A DNA stretch of 64,000 nt from CAWAYR01 sp050250955 (GTDB lineage Bacteria; Acidobacteriota; Vicinamibacteria; Vicinamibacterales; UBA2999): the NCBI GenBank assembly GCA_050250955.1, contig JBFWNR010000002.1, positions 1 to 64,000 of the forward strand, read 5' to 3'. A program made the translations under genes and the position numbers. Below the pieces are notes generated by a model. It saw only the letters and a program-made list of their open reading frames with translations. It searched no databases and was not told the origin of the DNA. Shown here one piece after another: positions 1 through 9,206 of the stretch (position 1 is its first letter; every line of letters begins with the position of its first letter).

Positions 1-964
1 CGTCCGCACCCGCCGGACCTGCCGGGCCCTGCGGACCCACCGCGCCATCCGCACCCGCCGGACCTGCCGGGCCCTGCGGACCCACCGCACCGTCCGCACC
101 CGCCGGACCTGCCGGGCCCTGCGGACCCACCGCGCCATCCGCACCCGCCGGACCAGCCGGGCCCGCGGGGCCCTGCGGACCAATCGCGCCATCTGCGCCC
201 GCCGGGCCCGCTGGCCCCTGCGGACCAACCGCGCCATCCGCACCCGCCGGGCCTTGCGGCCCCACTGCACCGTCCGCACCTGCCGGACCCTGCGGACCCA
301 CCGCACCGTCCGCGCCGGCCGGACCTGCCGGACCCTGCGGACCCACCGCACCGTCCGCACCCGCCGGACCTGCCGGGCCCTGCGGACCCACCGCGCCATC
401 CGCACCCGCCGGACCTGCCGGGCCCTGTGGACCCTGCGGACCCACTGCACCGTCCGCACCCGCTGGACCAACCGGCCCCTGTGGCCCGACCGCGCCATCC
501 GCACCCGCCGGGCCTTGCGGCCCCACTGCGCCATCCGCACCCGCCGGACCAGCCGGGCCCGCGGGGCCCTGCGGGCCAATCGCGCCATCTGCGCCCGCCG
601 GACCTGCCGGACCCTGCGGACCCACCGCACCGTCCGCACCAGCAGGTCCAGCCGGGCCCTGCGGACCGACCGGCCCCTGTGGGCCAACGGCGCCGTCGGC
701 TCCGGCGGGGCCTTGTGGACCCACGGCACCGTCAGCCCCCGCCGCACCGGCGGGACCCTGCGGGCCAACCGCACCATCCGCGCCAGCCGGCCCCTGAGGC
801 CCGGCGGGCCCTTGAGGTCCAGCCGCGCCCGTCGCGCCATCGGCGCCGGCCAACCCGGCGGGCCCCTGCGGTCCCTGTGGGCCGGCGGGGCCGGCGGCAC
901 CTGCCGGACCCGTCGCGCCTGCAGGACCAGCCGGTCCCGCGGGTCCCGCTGGCCCTTGAGGTCC
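1..964 (-). repeat. Tandem 36/45-bp coding repeats for collagen-like Gly-X-Y units
   Basis: The reading frame of the collagen-like gene here consists of near-identical 45-bp units (GPQGPAGPAGADGAV) mixed with 36-bp units (GPQGPAGADGAV). The copies nearest the window edge are almost perfect repeats at DNA level, differing mainly at GCG-CCA versus ACC-GTC alternations. Towards residue 164 the units become more diverse. Near-perfect tandem repeats of this kind are prone to copy-number change by slipped-strand replication and to collapse in assemblies. Confidence 0.9.
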
Positions 965-1453
965 CGGCAGGCCAGAAGCCGCCAGGCCGGCGAGGTCGCC
1001 GTTGACGAGCACCTTGCCGGGCGCCACCTGCAGCGGCACGAAGCTCGGCGCCGTCGAGGTCACCGCCTGGATGTAGTAGCGATCGAGCGACGAGCCGACA
1101 AACGGCGGCACGACGTTGACGACCGCGCGGCCGCTGCCATCCAGGTTGCCCATGGCGAGGATCTGAAGATCGGGGCCGACCGCGAACGTCACGCCCGCAT
1201 AGGAAAAGCCGGCGCCGGTCGGGCTGCCGACCAGCGCGAAGTAGTGACCGGGTGTGCCGGTCACGGTCACCGCCGAGGCCGAACCGGGTGTCACGACGAC
1301 CTGGCTGACCGTGGTCGCGGGAGCCTGCGCGGCGGCGCTCAGGACGCCGAGTTGCCAGGCGAGGAGCGTCGCGACCATTGCCAGCGCGCCGCGGGACGAC
1401 ACTCGCGGCCTGCGGACCGCGAGCGGGGAACACTTACCGGATTCGGGTTGCAT
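1..1453 (-). CDS. Secreted collagen-like (Gly-X-Y) repeat protein, 5' part, runs off the window
   Basis: Reading from an ATG at 1453 on the minus strand, the frame stays open to the window edge, giving 484 visible residues without a stop. Residues 1-43 form a signal peptide: an Arg-rich start, a hydrophobic stretch (ALAMVATLLAWQLGVL), then AAAQA as the likely cleavage site. Residues 44-163 are a small globular region of unknown fold. From Gly164 onward the protein is uninterrupted Gly-X-Y built from units such as GPQGPAGPAGADGAV. Such proteins form collagen-like triple helices at the cell surface; the exact role is unknown. An AGGAG lies 12 nt before the start. A sigma-54-type promoter and two dyads lie upstream. 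Because the C terminus is outside the window, anchoring cannot be judged. Confidence 0.88.
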   Translation of the reverse strand, partial: MQPESGKCSPLAVRRPRVSSRGALAMVATLLAWQLGVLSAAAQAPATTVSQVVVTPGSASAVTVTGTPGHYFALVGSPTGAGFSYAGVTFAVGPDLQILAMGNLDGSGRAVVNVVPPFVGSSLDRYYIQAVTSTAPSFVPLQVAPGKVLVNGDLAGLAASGLPGPQGPAGPAGPAGPAGATGPAGAAGPAGPQGPQGPAGLAGADGATGAAGPQGPAGPQGPAGADGAVGPQGPAGAAGADGAVGPQGPAGADGAVGPQGPVGPQGPAGPAGADGAVGPQGPAGPAGADGAIGPQGPAGPAGPAGADGAVGPQGPAGADGAVGPQGPVGPAGADGAVGPQGPQGPAGPAGADGAVGPQGPAGPAGADGAVGPQGPAGPAGADGAVGPQGPAGADGAVGPQGPAGADGAVGPQGPAGPAGADGAIGPQGPAGPAGPAGADGAVGPQGPAGPAGADGAVGPQGPAGPAGADGAVGPQGPAGPAGAD

Positions 1454-1493
1454 CGACGTTTCTGTCTCCTCTTCGTTGGGACGACCGCCGCAG

Positions 1494-1509
1494 AGCACGT
1501 CCCGTGCCA
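1494..1509 (-). promoter_or_regulatory. Sigma-54 (-24/-12) promoter of the collagen-like gene
   Basis: On the minus strand the sequence reads TGGCACGGGACGTGCT. This fits the RpoN consensus TGGCAC-N5-TTGCW with one mismatch (GTGC for TTGC), and the GG and GC dinucleotides have the required spacing of 12. Transcription would start near 1483, leaving a leader of about 30 nt that contains the AGGAG and the ATG at 1453. rpoN is present in this window. Confidence 0.7.
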
Positions 1510-1571
1510 GCGGGGAAAACGACGAAACGTTGAGGAAATACCATCGAGTGTGCGACGTGCGCGCGGCTGCC

Positions 1572-1619
1572 GCACAGAACTGTGCCTGGCTGTCACACCG
1601 GCCTGACGCGCCGTGTCAG
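1572..1619. promoter_or_regulatory. Two dyad sites upstream of the sigma-54 promoter, candidate activator binding sites
   Basis: 1572-1585 is GCACAG-AA-CTGTGC with perfect 6-bp arms. 1603-1619 is CTGACGCGCCGTGTCAG, with 7 of 8 bp matching in the arms. They lie about 90-136 bp upstream of the predicted start near 1483, the usual distance for sites bound by sigma-54 activators. The binding protein is unknown. The rest of 1454-1714 shows no convincing gene. Confidence 0.4.
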
Positions 1620-1714
1620 TCGCGCACGAACCTGCACGCGCGCTGACGAATCTGGCAGGTGTGGGCACTTGCGCGCGAAGGCGACGCGGGGATGGTGATA
1701 CTATCTGCAGACGT

Positions 1715-1791
1715 CGGGGCGTGGCTCAGCCTGGTAGAGCACTCGGTTCGGGACCGAGGGGTCGGTGGTTCGAATCCACTCGCCCCGACCA
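1715..1791 (+). tRNA. tRNA-Pro (anticodon CGG)
   Basis: A full cloverleaf is visible: acceptor CGGGGCG pairs with CGCCCCG, a D-arm follows (GGCTCAGCCTGGTAGAGC), the anticodon stem CTCGG/CCGAG encloses loop TTCGGGA, and the T-arm carries GGTTCGAATCC. The anticodon CGG reads CCG (Pro). CCA is encoded at 1789-1791. A TACTAT box at 1699-1704 may be the -10 element. Confidence 0.96.
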
Positions 1792-1804
1792 ATCCAAGAT
1801 GTGA

Positions 1805-1832
1805 AAAGGGCGGCGCGAAAGCGCCGCCCTTT
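1805..1832 (+). terminator. Hairpin terminator after tRNA-Pro
   Basis: Perfect 12-bp stem AAAGGGCGGCGC / GCGCCGCCCTTT around a GAAA tetraloop, starting 14 nt after the tRNA. The A-rich and T-rich ends allow it to act on either strand, so it could also end the minus-strand amidohydrolase gene that finishes at 1865. Confidence 0.75.
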
Positions 1833-1864
1833 GCTGTCCAACCGGCCGCGACCGGCGCGACGTT

Positions 1865-4861
1865 TCAGCGTCGCGCCGCTGCCGTCGGCGCCGCGGCGCC
1901 CTTCACCAGGTCGTTCACGTCGTGGAGGCGGCCGTTCGCCATCACGCGCCGTACGTTCAGCGCGTCGCCGAGCTGCTCGAGCGGGTTGCCCTCGACGAGC
2001 ACGATGTCGGCGAGCTTGCCCGCGACAATCGCCCCGGCGTCGAGGTTGAGCGCCTCGGCCGGCGTCACCGTCGCGGCGCGCAGCGCCTGGTACGGCGTCA
2101 TGCCGGCGTTGACGTAGGCGTTCAGCTCACCGTGCAGGTTGAAGGCGTTGGGCGTGTCGGTGCCCGCCACCACCTTGCCGCCCGCCTTGTAGATGTCCAT
2201 CAGCATCTGGTTGTTGCCGGGGCTGTCCAGGCCGCCACCGGGTGCGCCGCCGCCCTGCGGGTTGCGCACCTGCTGCTGCATCCACTGCGGGTAGAGCGAG
2301 AAGCGCGGGTCCTGACGCAGCGACGGATCGCCCTCGAGCAGCCGCCGCACCCCGCCGCCCGACATCATCGGACACCAGTAGCGCTCGCTCTTGCCGAACA
2401 GCTGCACGACGTCGGCATAGGCGCGCTGCAGCGTGGTCTGCTTGGGCGAGTAGCCGCGCCGGCTGGTCGCGGCGGTGTGTTCGGTGTTGTCCACGCCGAC
2501 CAGGGCGGCGGGGAAGATCTCGTGCGTGGCCACCGGCACGCCGATGCCGTGGGCGAACTCCACCATGCGCTTCTGCTGCAGGTCGGGCAGCCGGACGTAG
2601 CTCTTGACGAGGTCGTGCTGAAGCACCTTCGCGCGCTCGAGCTCCATCTCGAAGTGGGCGACGCTCGAGATCGCGACGCCCATCTTGTAGTAGACGCGCT
2701 GCCACTCCATCAGATAGCCGGTGCCGTAGACGCGCGGGCCGATGCGCACGCCGGCCTCGCCGGCCTCGCGGTCTTCGACCGCCTCGTAGGGCGTGTTGCC
2801 GGGACTGCGGACGGTGGTGACGCCGAAGGCCAGCCACGCCCGCCCCTGGGCCTCGCCGAAGTCCTTCTGCAGGTGGGAGTGGAACTCGATGAGCCCGGGC
2901 ATCGCGGTGAGGCCGCTGCCGTCCACGACCGTGCCGCGATGCGCGGCGGCGCTGTGCGGGGCCACCGAGCGGATCCGGTTGCCGTCCACGACGATGTCGG
3001 TCTCGCCCCGGGCCGTCTCGCTCAGCCCGTCGATCAGGCGGCTGACGTGGATGGTGGTCCGGCCGGTGGGCACTGCCGGCGTGTAGGTGAGCCTCAGCGG
3101 TACGTCGGTGACGGCGCCGGTCTCGATGTCGACGAGCCGCAGCGCGTCCATCGACTGGTAGAGCAGCCGCTTCGAGTCGCCGGCCCAGCTGGGGGAGTGC
3201 GCCATCTCCGAGGTGACGCGCCGGGGCGGGCCGAGCGGCTCGCCGGCCGGCGACACCGGCCACACCGAGAGCAGCCCTTCGTAGATGGCGGCCATCTTGG
3301 TGCCGTCGGGCGACCACACCGGGCCGCCGCCGCCGCGCGAGTCGATCGACAGATTGGGGTTGGGCACGAACCAGCGGTCGTCGCCGCCGGTGGCCGACAT
3401 GGTCAGCACCTGGTTGGTGCCCTCGCGGAAGCGGGTCGAGTAGGACGACACCATCGCCACCGCGACCCGCGTTCCGTCGGGCGACCAGGTCGGCGTGCCG
3501 GGCGAGAAGAGCGAGTCGTGGATGCGCGTGACCGCGCCGCTGGCGACGTCCACGACCGACACCGGCGCCCGGCGCCACATCCCGTCCACGTCGAAGAACG
3601 CGATCCGCGTGCCGTCGGGCGACCACGTCGCGCCCTGCGGCTGCGTCGTGAGGCGGGTGAGCTGGCGGTCCTGCCCGGTCGCCAGATCGCGGATCCACAG
3701 CTGCAGCAGCTCGCCGCCCTTGTCGGACGAGTAGACGAGCTTGCTGCCGTCGGGCGACCAGGCGGGATCGGTGTCCAGGAAGCGGTCCTTGGTGATGTTC
3801 TCCGGCGTGCCGCCGATGGGCATCACCCAGATGTCGCCCACGGCCGCGAAGGCCACCTTGCCGGCGTCGGGCGAGAGCACCGGCCGCACGACACCGAGCA
3901 CCTTGCGCGGCGCGCGCGAGTCGAAGTCGCGGGCCACGCGGGTATAGCGGGCCGGGGTCGCCTGCAGGACGGCGGTGAAGGGCACGTCGGTGAAGCCGGC
4001 ACCACCAGCGGCGCGGCGGCGAATCTTGCCGTCGGCCGTGTAGAAGAACTCGCTGGCGCTCACCCAGCTGGGGCGGAAGGGAAACGCGTTCTCGGTTCCG
4101 GTGATCGACTGGCCACCGAGCTCCAGCCGGCTGGAGCGGCCTTCGAGCGCGTGCAGCACGATCTGGCCGCCCGGCCCCCACGACGCGGCGGCGACGCGCC
4201 CGGTGGAACTGGCGATCCGGCGCTCGGCGCCGCCGGCGGCCGGCACCGCCCACACGTGCCGCTCGCCGTCACGTGTCGAGACGAAGGCGATGTCGGCATC
4301 GTTGGGCGACCAGCTCGGCATCGCGTCTTCGGCGGCGTGCGTGGTGAGCTGGCGCAGCGCACCGCTGGCCAGCTCCAGCACCCAGATGTTGTAGTTGCTG
4401 CCCAGCGGGTCGCCGCGATCCGAGGAAAACGCGATACGCGTGCCGTCGTGCGACCACGCCGGCTCGCGGTCGTCGAAGGCGCCGAAGGTCAGCTTGCGCT
4501 GCTGCGAGCCGTCCGGCGCGATCGCCCACAGGTCGTAGCCGCCGTCGCGATAGGCGAAGAACGCGATGGTCCGCCCGTCGGGCGACCACGCCGGCTGCCG
4601 GGCGTCGTTGAAGACGTCGGTGATCCGCGTCGCGGTGCCGCCACCGGCCGGCAGCGTCCAGATGCTGCCCTGGAGATCGATGGCCAGCGTGCGGCCGTCG
4701 GGCGACACCGCCACCGACATCGAGGTGCCTTCGTTCACCGGCACGTCCACGGTCGCGGCCGGCGCCGGACGCGGCGACCGCGATTGCGCCCGGGAGGCCA
4801 CGCCGGTGAGGGCCGCGCTGACGGCGGCGATCGTGACGACAGTCAGAACACGCATGCGCAT
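1865..4861 (-). CDS. Secreted TolB-like (PD40) propeller plus amidohydrolase, 998 aa
   Basis: The start MRMRVLTVVTIAAVSAAL is a signal peptide ending near ASRAQS. Residues of about 45-600 contain many WSPDGT/WSPDGS motifs of PD40 (TolB-type) propeller blades. From about residue 620 the protein is a metal-dependent amidohydrolase, with the HxH motif in EFHSHLQ (about residue 658), THEIF, and GTDTPN near residue 900 as probable metal ligands. Propeller-amidohydrolase fusions of this length are common in Acidobacteriota, where they are assigned as exported hydrolases or imidazolonepropionase-like enzymes; the substrate is unknown. The gene stands alone, divergent from the gene at 4933, with only 71 bp between starts. 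Confidence 0.88.
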   Translation of the reverse strand: MRMRVLTVVTIAAVSAALTGVASRAQSRSPRPAPAATVDVPVNEGTSMSVAVSPDGRTLAIDLQGSIWTLPAGGGTATRITDVFNDARQPAWSPDGRTIAFFAYRDGGYDLWAIAPDGSQQRKLTFGAFDDREPAWSHDGTRIAFSSDRGDPLGSNYNIWVLELASGALRQLTTHAAEDAMPSWSPNDADIAFVSTRDGERHVWAVPAAGGAERRIASSTGRVAAASWGPGGQIVLHALEGRSSRLELGGQSITGTENAFPFRPSWVSASEFFYTADGKIRRRAAGGAGFTDVPFTAVLQATPARYTRVARDFDSRAPRKVLGVVRPVLSPDAGKVAFAAVGDIWVMPIGGTPENITKDRFLDTDPAWSPDGSKLVYSSDKGGELLQLWIRDLATGQDRQLTRLTTQPQGATWSPDGTRIAFFDVDGMWRRAPVSVVDVASGAVTRIHDSLFSPGTPTWSPDGTRVAVAMVSSYSTRFREGTNQVLTMSATGGDDRWFVPNPNLSIDSRGGGGPVWSPDGTKMAAIYEGLLSVWPVSPAGEPLGPPRRVTSEMAHSPSWAGDSKRLLYQSMDALRLVDIETGAVTDVPLRLTYTPAVPTGRTTIHVSRLIDGLSETARGETDIVVDGNRIRSVAPHSAAAHRGTVVDGSGLTAMPGLIEFHSHLQKDFGEAQGRAWLAFGVTTVRSPGNTPYEAVEDREAGEAGVRIGPRVYGTGYLMEWQRVYYKMGVAISSVAHFEMELERAKVLQHDLVKSYVRLPDLQQKRMVEFAHGIGVPVATHEIFPAALVGVDNTEHTAATSRRGYSPKQTTLQRAYADVVQLFGKSERYWCPMMSGGGVRRLLEGDPSLRQDPRFSLYPQWMQQQVRNPQGGGAPGGGLDSPGNNQMLMDIYKAGGKVVAGTDTPNAFNLHGELNAYVNAGMTPYQALRAATVTPAEALNLDAGAIVAGKLADIVLVEGNPLEQLGDALNVRRVMANGRLHDVNDLVKGAAAPTAAARR

Positions 4862-4932
4862 GATGGGCGGCTAGCCTATGAGCGGCGCGGGACCGAGTCA
4901 AGCGCCGTGGCGATTACAATCACACACACCGC

Positions 4933-5934
4933 GTGCCGTCTGCCGATCCTCCGCCGTCCGGTTCCCTGCGCGCCTCGCTCGTCGGCGTGGCGATCCTGCT
5001 GGCCGGTGCCGCCGTGCTGGTCGTCACCGTGCGCCAGGCCGGATGGCAGGAGATTCGCGCCGGCCTGAGCGCCGTCGGCGGCTGGTTCGCCGTGGTCGTC
5101 GTGCTCGGCGCGTTCCGCTTCCTGGCCCGGGCCCGGTCGTGGGTGCACTGCGCGGCGCGGGTGGGCGCCGCCGCGCTCTCGAGCCGCCGCGCCTTCGCCG
5201 CCGTCCTCGCCGCCGACGCGGTCGGCAACCTCACCCCGCTCGGGTTGCTGGCCTCCGAGCCGACCAAGGTACTGCTGCTGCGCGGCACCGTCGCCACCGG
5301 GCCGGCGCTGACGTCGGTGGCGCTCGACAACGCCTTCTACGCCGGCTCGGTCGTCCTGATGCTCGCCGCCGGCGCCTGGATGCTGGTGCGCCAGACGGCG
5401 TTGCCCGACGGCCTGCGCCTGGCCGCGCAGGGCGTGCTGGCCGCCGTCGTCATCGGCGCGCTGGCGGGTGCGTGGGTGGTGCGCCGACGCCCGGCGGTGC
5501 TGTCGGGCGCGGCCCAGCTGGCCGCCCGCGTCGCCGGCCGGACGGCGCGCACGCCCGATGTGTTGCGGGATCTCGAGGCGCGCTTCTACGGCGTCATCGG
5601 CTGGCCGCCCACCACCCTGGCCGCCGTCGGCGGCTGGCAGGCGGCGTTCCACGCCGCCGCCGTCGCCGAAGTGTGGCTCATCCTCGCCGTGCTGTCGGGC
5701 GGCCAGGTCTCCCTGGCCGATGCGTTCGTGCTCGAAACGACCGGCCGGCTGGTGACCGTGCTGTTCAAGGTGGTGCCGTTCCGCATCGGCGTGGACGAAG
5801 CCGGGGCAGCGGTGGTCGCCGCCGCCATCGGCGTGCCCGTGCCCCACGCCGTCGCCCTGGCGCTGGTCCGCAAGCTGCGGATCCTGGTGCTGAACGCCGC
5901 CGGTCTGACGGTGCTCGCGCGCGCCCGCCGGTGA
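4933..5934 (+). CDS. Lysylphosphatidylglycerol synthase-type TM flippase family protein, 333 aa
   Basis: Integral membrane protein with about seven to eight hydrophobic segments. It starts at GTG 4933, 12 nt after a TACAAT -10 box at 4915-4920. The composition and the stretch with SSRRAFAAVLAADAVGNLTPLG and ETTGRLVTVLFKVVPFRIGVDEAG match the membrane half of MprF/AglD-like proteins (LPG_synthase_TM, UPF0104), which move or modify lipids or lipid-linked sugars. The catalytic aminoacyl-transferase half of MprF is absent, so a flippase or transporter role is more likely than lipid aminoacylation. The substrate cannot be told from sequence. Confidence 0.75.
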   Translation: MPSADPPPSGSLRASLVGVAILLAGAAVLVVTVRQAGWQEIRAGLSAVGGWFAVVVVLGAFRFLARARSWVHCAARVGAAALSSRRAFAAVLAADAVGNLTPLGLLASEPTKVLLLRGTVATGPALTSVALDNAFYAGSVVLMLAAGAWMLVRQTALPDGLRLAAQGVLAAVVIGALAGAWVVRRRPAVLSGAAQLAARVAGRTARTPDVLRDLEARFYGVIGWPPTTLAAVGGWQAAFHAAAVAEVWLILAVLSGGQVSLADAFVLETTGRLVTVLFKVVPFRIGVDEAGAAVVAAAIGVPVPHAVALALVRKLRILVLNAAGLTVLARARR

Positions 5935-5940
5935 CCCCGC

Positions 5941-5970
5941 TTGTCAGGGCCCGCAACCGCTTCCTACAAT
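5941..5970 (+). promoter_or_regulatory. Sigma-70-type promoter of the BNR-repeat protein gene
   Basis: TTGTCA at 5941-5946 and TACAAT at 5965-5970, spaced 18 bp, 35 nt before the ATG at 6006. It begins six bases after the upstream stop codon. Confidence 0.6.
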
Positions 5971-6005
5971 CGGCGCGTCCCCCCTGCGCCGCCCGGAGAG
6001 TCACG

Positions 6006-9000
6006 ATGTCCCGCTGCCCGCGACCGCTGCTCGTCACCGCCCTCGCCGTCCTCGCCGCCACCGCCGGCAGTGCCGGCTCGCGGGCGCAGACCCCGTCCGC
6101 TGCCGTCGACCCGGTGCTCTACAAGGGCATGCAGTGGCGCAGCGTCGGCCCGGCCCGCGGCGGCCGATCGATCGCCGTCGGCGGCAGCGAGAGCCGCCCC
6201 CACGAATACTGGTTCGGCACAACCGGCGGCGGCGCCTGGAAGACCACCGACGGCGGCACCACCTGGGCGCCGATGACCGACGGCAAGATCCGCAGTTCGT
6301 CGATCGGCGCCCTCGGCGTCTGCCAGGCCGACCCCGACGTCGTCTACATCGGCGGCGGGGAAGTGCAGTTCCGCGGCAACATCATCCAGGGCGACGGCGT
6401 CTACCGCACCGGCGACGGCGGCCAGACCTGGACCCACGTCGGCCTGCGCGACTCGCAGGCGGTGGCGCGGCTGCGCGTGCATCCGACCAACTGCGACACC
6501 GTCGTCGCCGCGGTCTTCGGCCCGCCCTACAACGAGCACCCGGAGCGCGGCGTGTTCAAGTCCACCGACGGCGGCACGACCTGGCGCAAGACGCTGTTTC
6601 GCGACGGCCGCACCGGGGCGGTCGATCTGTCGATCGACCCGGCCAACCCCCAGGTGATGTTCGCGTCACTGTGGGAGGCCTTCCGCACGCCGTGGTCGAT
6701 GTCGAGCGGCGGCCCCGGCAGCGGGCTCTTCAAGTCCACCGACGGCGGCGACACCTGGACCGAGATCACCCGCAACCCCGGCCTGCCGGCCGGCCTGTGG
6801 GGCAAGGTCGGCGTCTCGGTGTCGCCGGTGGACGGCGGCCGCGTCTACGCCATCATCGAGAACGAGGCCGCCGGCGGCCTCTACGTCAGCGACGACGCCG
6901 GCGCCTCGTGGCGCCAGACCTCCGACAACCGCAACATCCGCCAGCGCGCCTTCTACTACTCGCGGCTGGTCGCCGACACGAAGGACAAGGACACCGTCTA
7001 CATCCTGAACGTCCAGTTCTTCAAGTCCACCGACGCCGGCAAGACCACCACGACGATCCGCGTGCCGCACGGCGACAACCACGACCTGTGGATCTCGGCC
7101 ACCGACAGCCAGCGGATGGTGCAGTCCAACGACGGCGGCGCCAACGTCACGGTCAACGGCGGCCGCAGCTGGACCGGACAGGACTACCCGACCGGCCAGT
7201 TCTACAACGTCTTCACCACCCGACACGTGCCGTATCACATCTGCGGCGCCCAGCAGGACAACAGCACGGCGTGCGTCGGCAGCCAGTCGCAGGCCGGTGC
7301 CGGCGAGGGCAGCCTGCCGCCGATCTTCTACGCCGTCGGCGGCGGCGAGAGCGGCTACATCGCCCCGGACCCGACCGACCTCAACGTCTTCTACGCCGGC
7401 AGCTACGGCGGGTTCCTGTCGCGGCTCGACCGCGAGACCGGCCAGCAGCGCGCCGTCAACATCTACCCGAACAACCCGATGGGCTACTCGGCGATCGACA
7501 TCAAGGAGCGCTTCCAGTGGACGTTCCCGATCGTCTTCTCGCCGCTCGATCCGACGGTCCTCTACGCCTCCTCGCAGCATCTGTGGCGGACGACCACCGG
7601 CGGCCAGCGCTGGGAGCGCATCAGCCCGAACCTCACTCGCTCCGATCCCAAGACCCTGCAGGCGTCGGGCGGACCGATCACGCGCGACCAGACCGGCGTC
7701 GAGACCTACGCGGTGATCTTCACGATCGCGCCGTCGCGGCAGGATCCGAACACCATCTGGACCGGCTCCGACGACGGCGTGGTGCACATCACCCGCGACG
7801 GCGCGAAGACCTGGACGGCGGTGACGCCCCCCGACCTGCCCGAGTTCACCCGCATCGGTCTCATCGAGGCGTCGCCGCACCAGAACGGCGTCGCCTACCT
7901 GGCCGGCAACCGCTACCAGCTCGGCGATCGCCGCCCGTACCTCTACAAGACCACCGACTTCGGCCAGACCTGGACCAGGATCGTCACCGGCATCCCGGAG
8001 GACGACTTCCTGCGCGTCGTCCGCGAAGATCCAGCGCGCCGCGGCCTGCTCTACGCCGGCACCGAGCACGGCGTCCACGTGTCGTTCGACGACGGCGCGC
8101 ACTGGCAGCCGCTGCAGCTGAACCTGCCCGACACGCCGGTGCACGGCATCGTCGTCGAGGGCCGCGACCTGGTGATCGGCACCCACGGACGCGGCTTCTA
8201 CGTGCTCGACAACATCGGCGTGCTGCGCCAGGCGACACCGGAGCTGACCACCAACGACCTGTTCGTGTTCCAGACCTTCGACCCGCTGCGCGGCCGCGAT
8301 CGCAACGTCACCATCGACTACTACCTGAACCGCGCCGCCGACGCGGTGACGATCGAGTTCCTCGACGCCGGCGGGCAGGTGCTGCGCACGTTCACCGGCT
8401 CGCCGAAGGACGACCCCAACAAGGGTCTGCCGCCCGGCGTCGATCCCGAGGCCGCGGCGTTCTTCGGCATCCTGCCGGCCCGCGTCGGCGTCGCCCAGGG
8501 GATGAACCGCTTCACCTGGGACATGCGCCACGCCGGCGCCACGGTGTTCCCGGGGATGATCATGTGGGCCGCCCAGCCGCAGCGCGGCCCGGCGGCACCG
8601 CCGGGCCGCTACACGGTGCGGGTGACCGCCAACGGCCAGACCCGGACGCGCGACTTCTCGATCGGCCTCGACCCGCGGCTGGCCGCCGACGGCATCTCGG
8701 CGGCGGATCTCCAGGAACAGTTCACGCTGTCGGCGCGGATTCGCGACAAAGTCACCGAGGCCAACACCGCCGTGATCACCATCCGGGCCGTTCGCGACCA
8801 GATCACCGAACGGCTCGAGAAGATCAATCCCCGCCGCAAGGCCGAGATCCAGAAGCTCGCCGACGCCGTGCTGACCCCGCTCGCCGTCGTCGAGGCCGAG
8901 GTCTACCAGGTCCGCAACCGCAGCAGCCAGGACCCGCTGAACTACCCGATCATGCTCAACAACAAGATCGCCGCGCTGGCCGGCGTGGTGGAAAGCGCCG

Positions 9001-9191
9001 ACGCCAAGCCGACGGCGCAGAGCTACGAGGTGTTCGACGAGCTGGCCGCGGCCCTCGACGCGCAACTGGCCCGCATGCGGCAGACCCTGAGCACCGAGCT
9101 GCCGCGCCTCAATTCGGCGCTGGGCCGCGAGAAGCTGCCGGCCGTCGACCCGACGGCCAGATCCGCCCCCGCGGCCCCGCCGCCGCGCTGA
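6006..9191 (+). CDS. Secreted VPS10/BNR-repeat beta-propeller protein (glycosyl hydrolase-like), 1061 aa
   Basis: ATG 6006 gives a signal peptide (MSRCPRPLLVTALAVLAATAG, then GSRAQT). Many Asp-box/BNR-type motifs follow (TTDGGTTW, STDGGTTW, STDGGDTW, DGAKTW, TTDFGQTW), as in sortilin/VPS10-type and sialidase-like propellers. The C-terminal 300 residues lack them and contain a beta-rich segment followed by a helical region. Proteins of this type are numerous in Acidobacteriota and are often labelled glycosyl hydrolase, but no catalytic residues are identifiable here, so enzymatic activity is not shown. The frame is open far upstream, but only this start gives a signal peptide and agrees with the promoter at 5941-5970. 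Confidence 0.88.
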   Translation: MSRCPRPLLVTALAVLAATAGSAGSRAQTPSAAVDPVLYKGMQWRSVGPARGGRSIAVGGSESRPHEYWFGTTGGGAWKTTDGGTTWAPMTDGKIRSSSIGALGVCQADPDVVYIGGGEVQFRGNIIQGDGVYRTGDGGQTWTHVGLRDSQAVARLRVHPTNCDTVVAAVFGPPYNEHPERGVFKSTDGGTTWRKTLFRDGRTGAVDLSIDPANPQVMFASLWEAFRTPWSMSSGGPGSGLFKSTDGGDTWTEITRNPGLPAGLWGKVGVSVSPVDGGRVYAIIENEAAGGLYVSDDAGASWRQTSDNRNIRQRAFYYSRLVADTKDKDTVYILNVQFFKSTDAGKTTTTIRVPHGDNHDLWISATDSQRMVQSNDGGANVTVNGGRSWTGQDYPTGQFYNVFTTRHVPYHICGAQQDNSTACVGSQSQAGAGEGSLPPIFYAVGGGESGYIAPDPTDLNVFYAGSYGGFLSRLDRETGQQRAVNIYPNNPMGYSAIDIKERFQWTFPIVFSPLDPTVLYASSQHLWRTTTGGQRWERISPNLTRSDPKTLQASGGPITRDQTGVETYAVIFTIAPSRQDPNTIWTGSDDGVVHITRDGAKTWTAVTPPDLPEFTRIGLIEASPHQNGVAYLAGNRYQLGDRRPYLYKTTDFGQTWTRIVTGIPEDDFLRVVREDPARRGLLYAGTEHGVHVSFDDGAHWQPLQLNLPDTPVHGIVVEGRDLVIGTHGRGFYVLDNIGVLRQATPELTTNDLFVFQTFDPLRGRDRNVTIDYYLNRAADAVTIEFLDAGGQVLRTFTGSPKDDPNKGLPPGVDPEAAAFFGILPARVGVAQGMNRFTWDMRHAGATVFPGMIMWAAQPQRGPAAPPGRYTVRVTANGQTRTRDFSIGLDPRLAADGISAADLQEQFTLSARIRDKVTEANTAVITIRAVRDQITERLEKINPRRKAEIQKLADAVLTPLAVVEAEVYQVRNRSSQDPLNYPIMLNNKIAALAGVVESADAKPTAQSYEVFDELAAALDAQLARMRQTLSTELPRLNSALGREKLPAVDPTARSAPAAPPPR

Positions 9192-9206
9192 GGCCGCCGT
9201 CGTGCG

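Noticed and set aside
1..960. Regular repeats that could be taken for a CRISPR array
   Set aside because: The units abut without spacers and are translated in frame as Gly-X-Y.
254..1606. 450-codon plus-strand frame rich in Arg and Thr
   Set aside because: It is the complement of the collagen-like gene; its low-complexity Arg/Thr pattern arises from the Gly-X-Y codons on the other strand.
1922..5068. Very long plus-strand frame (1048 codons)
   Set aside because: Antisense to the amidohydrolase gene, no recognisable motif, caused by high G+C at third codon positions.
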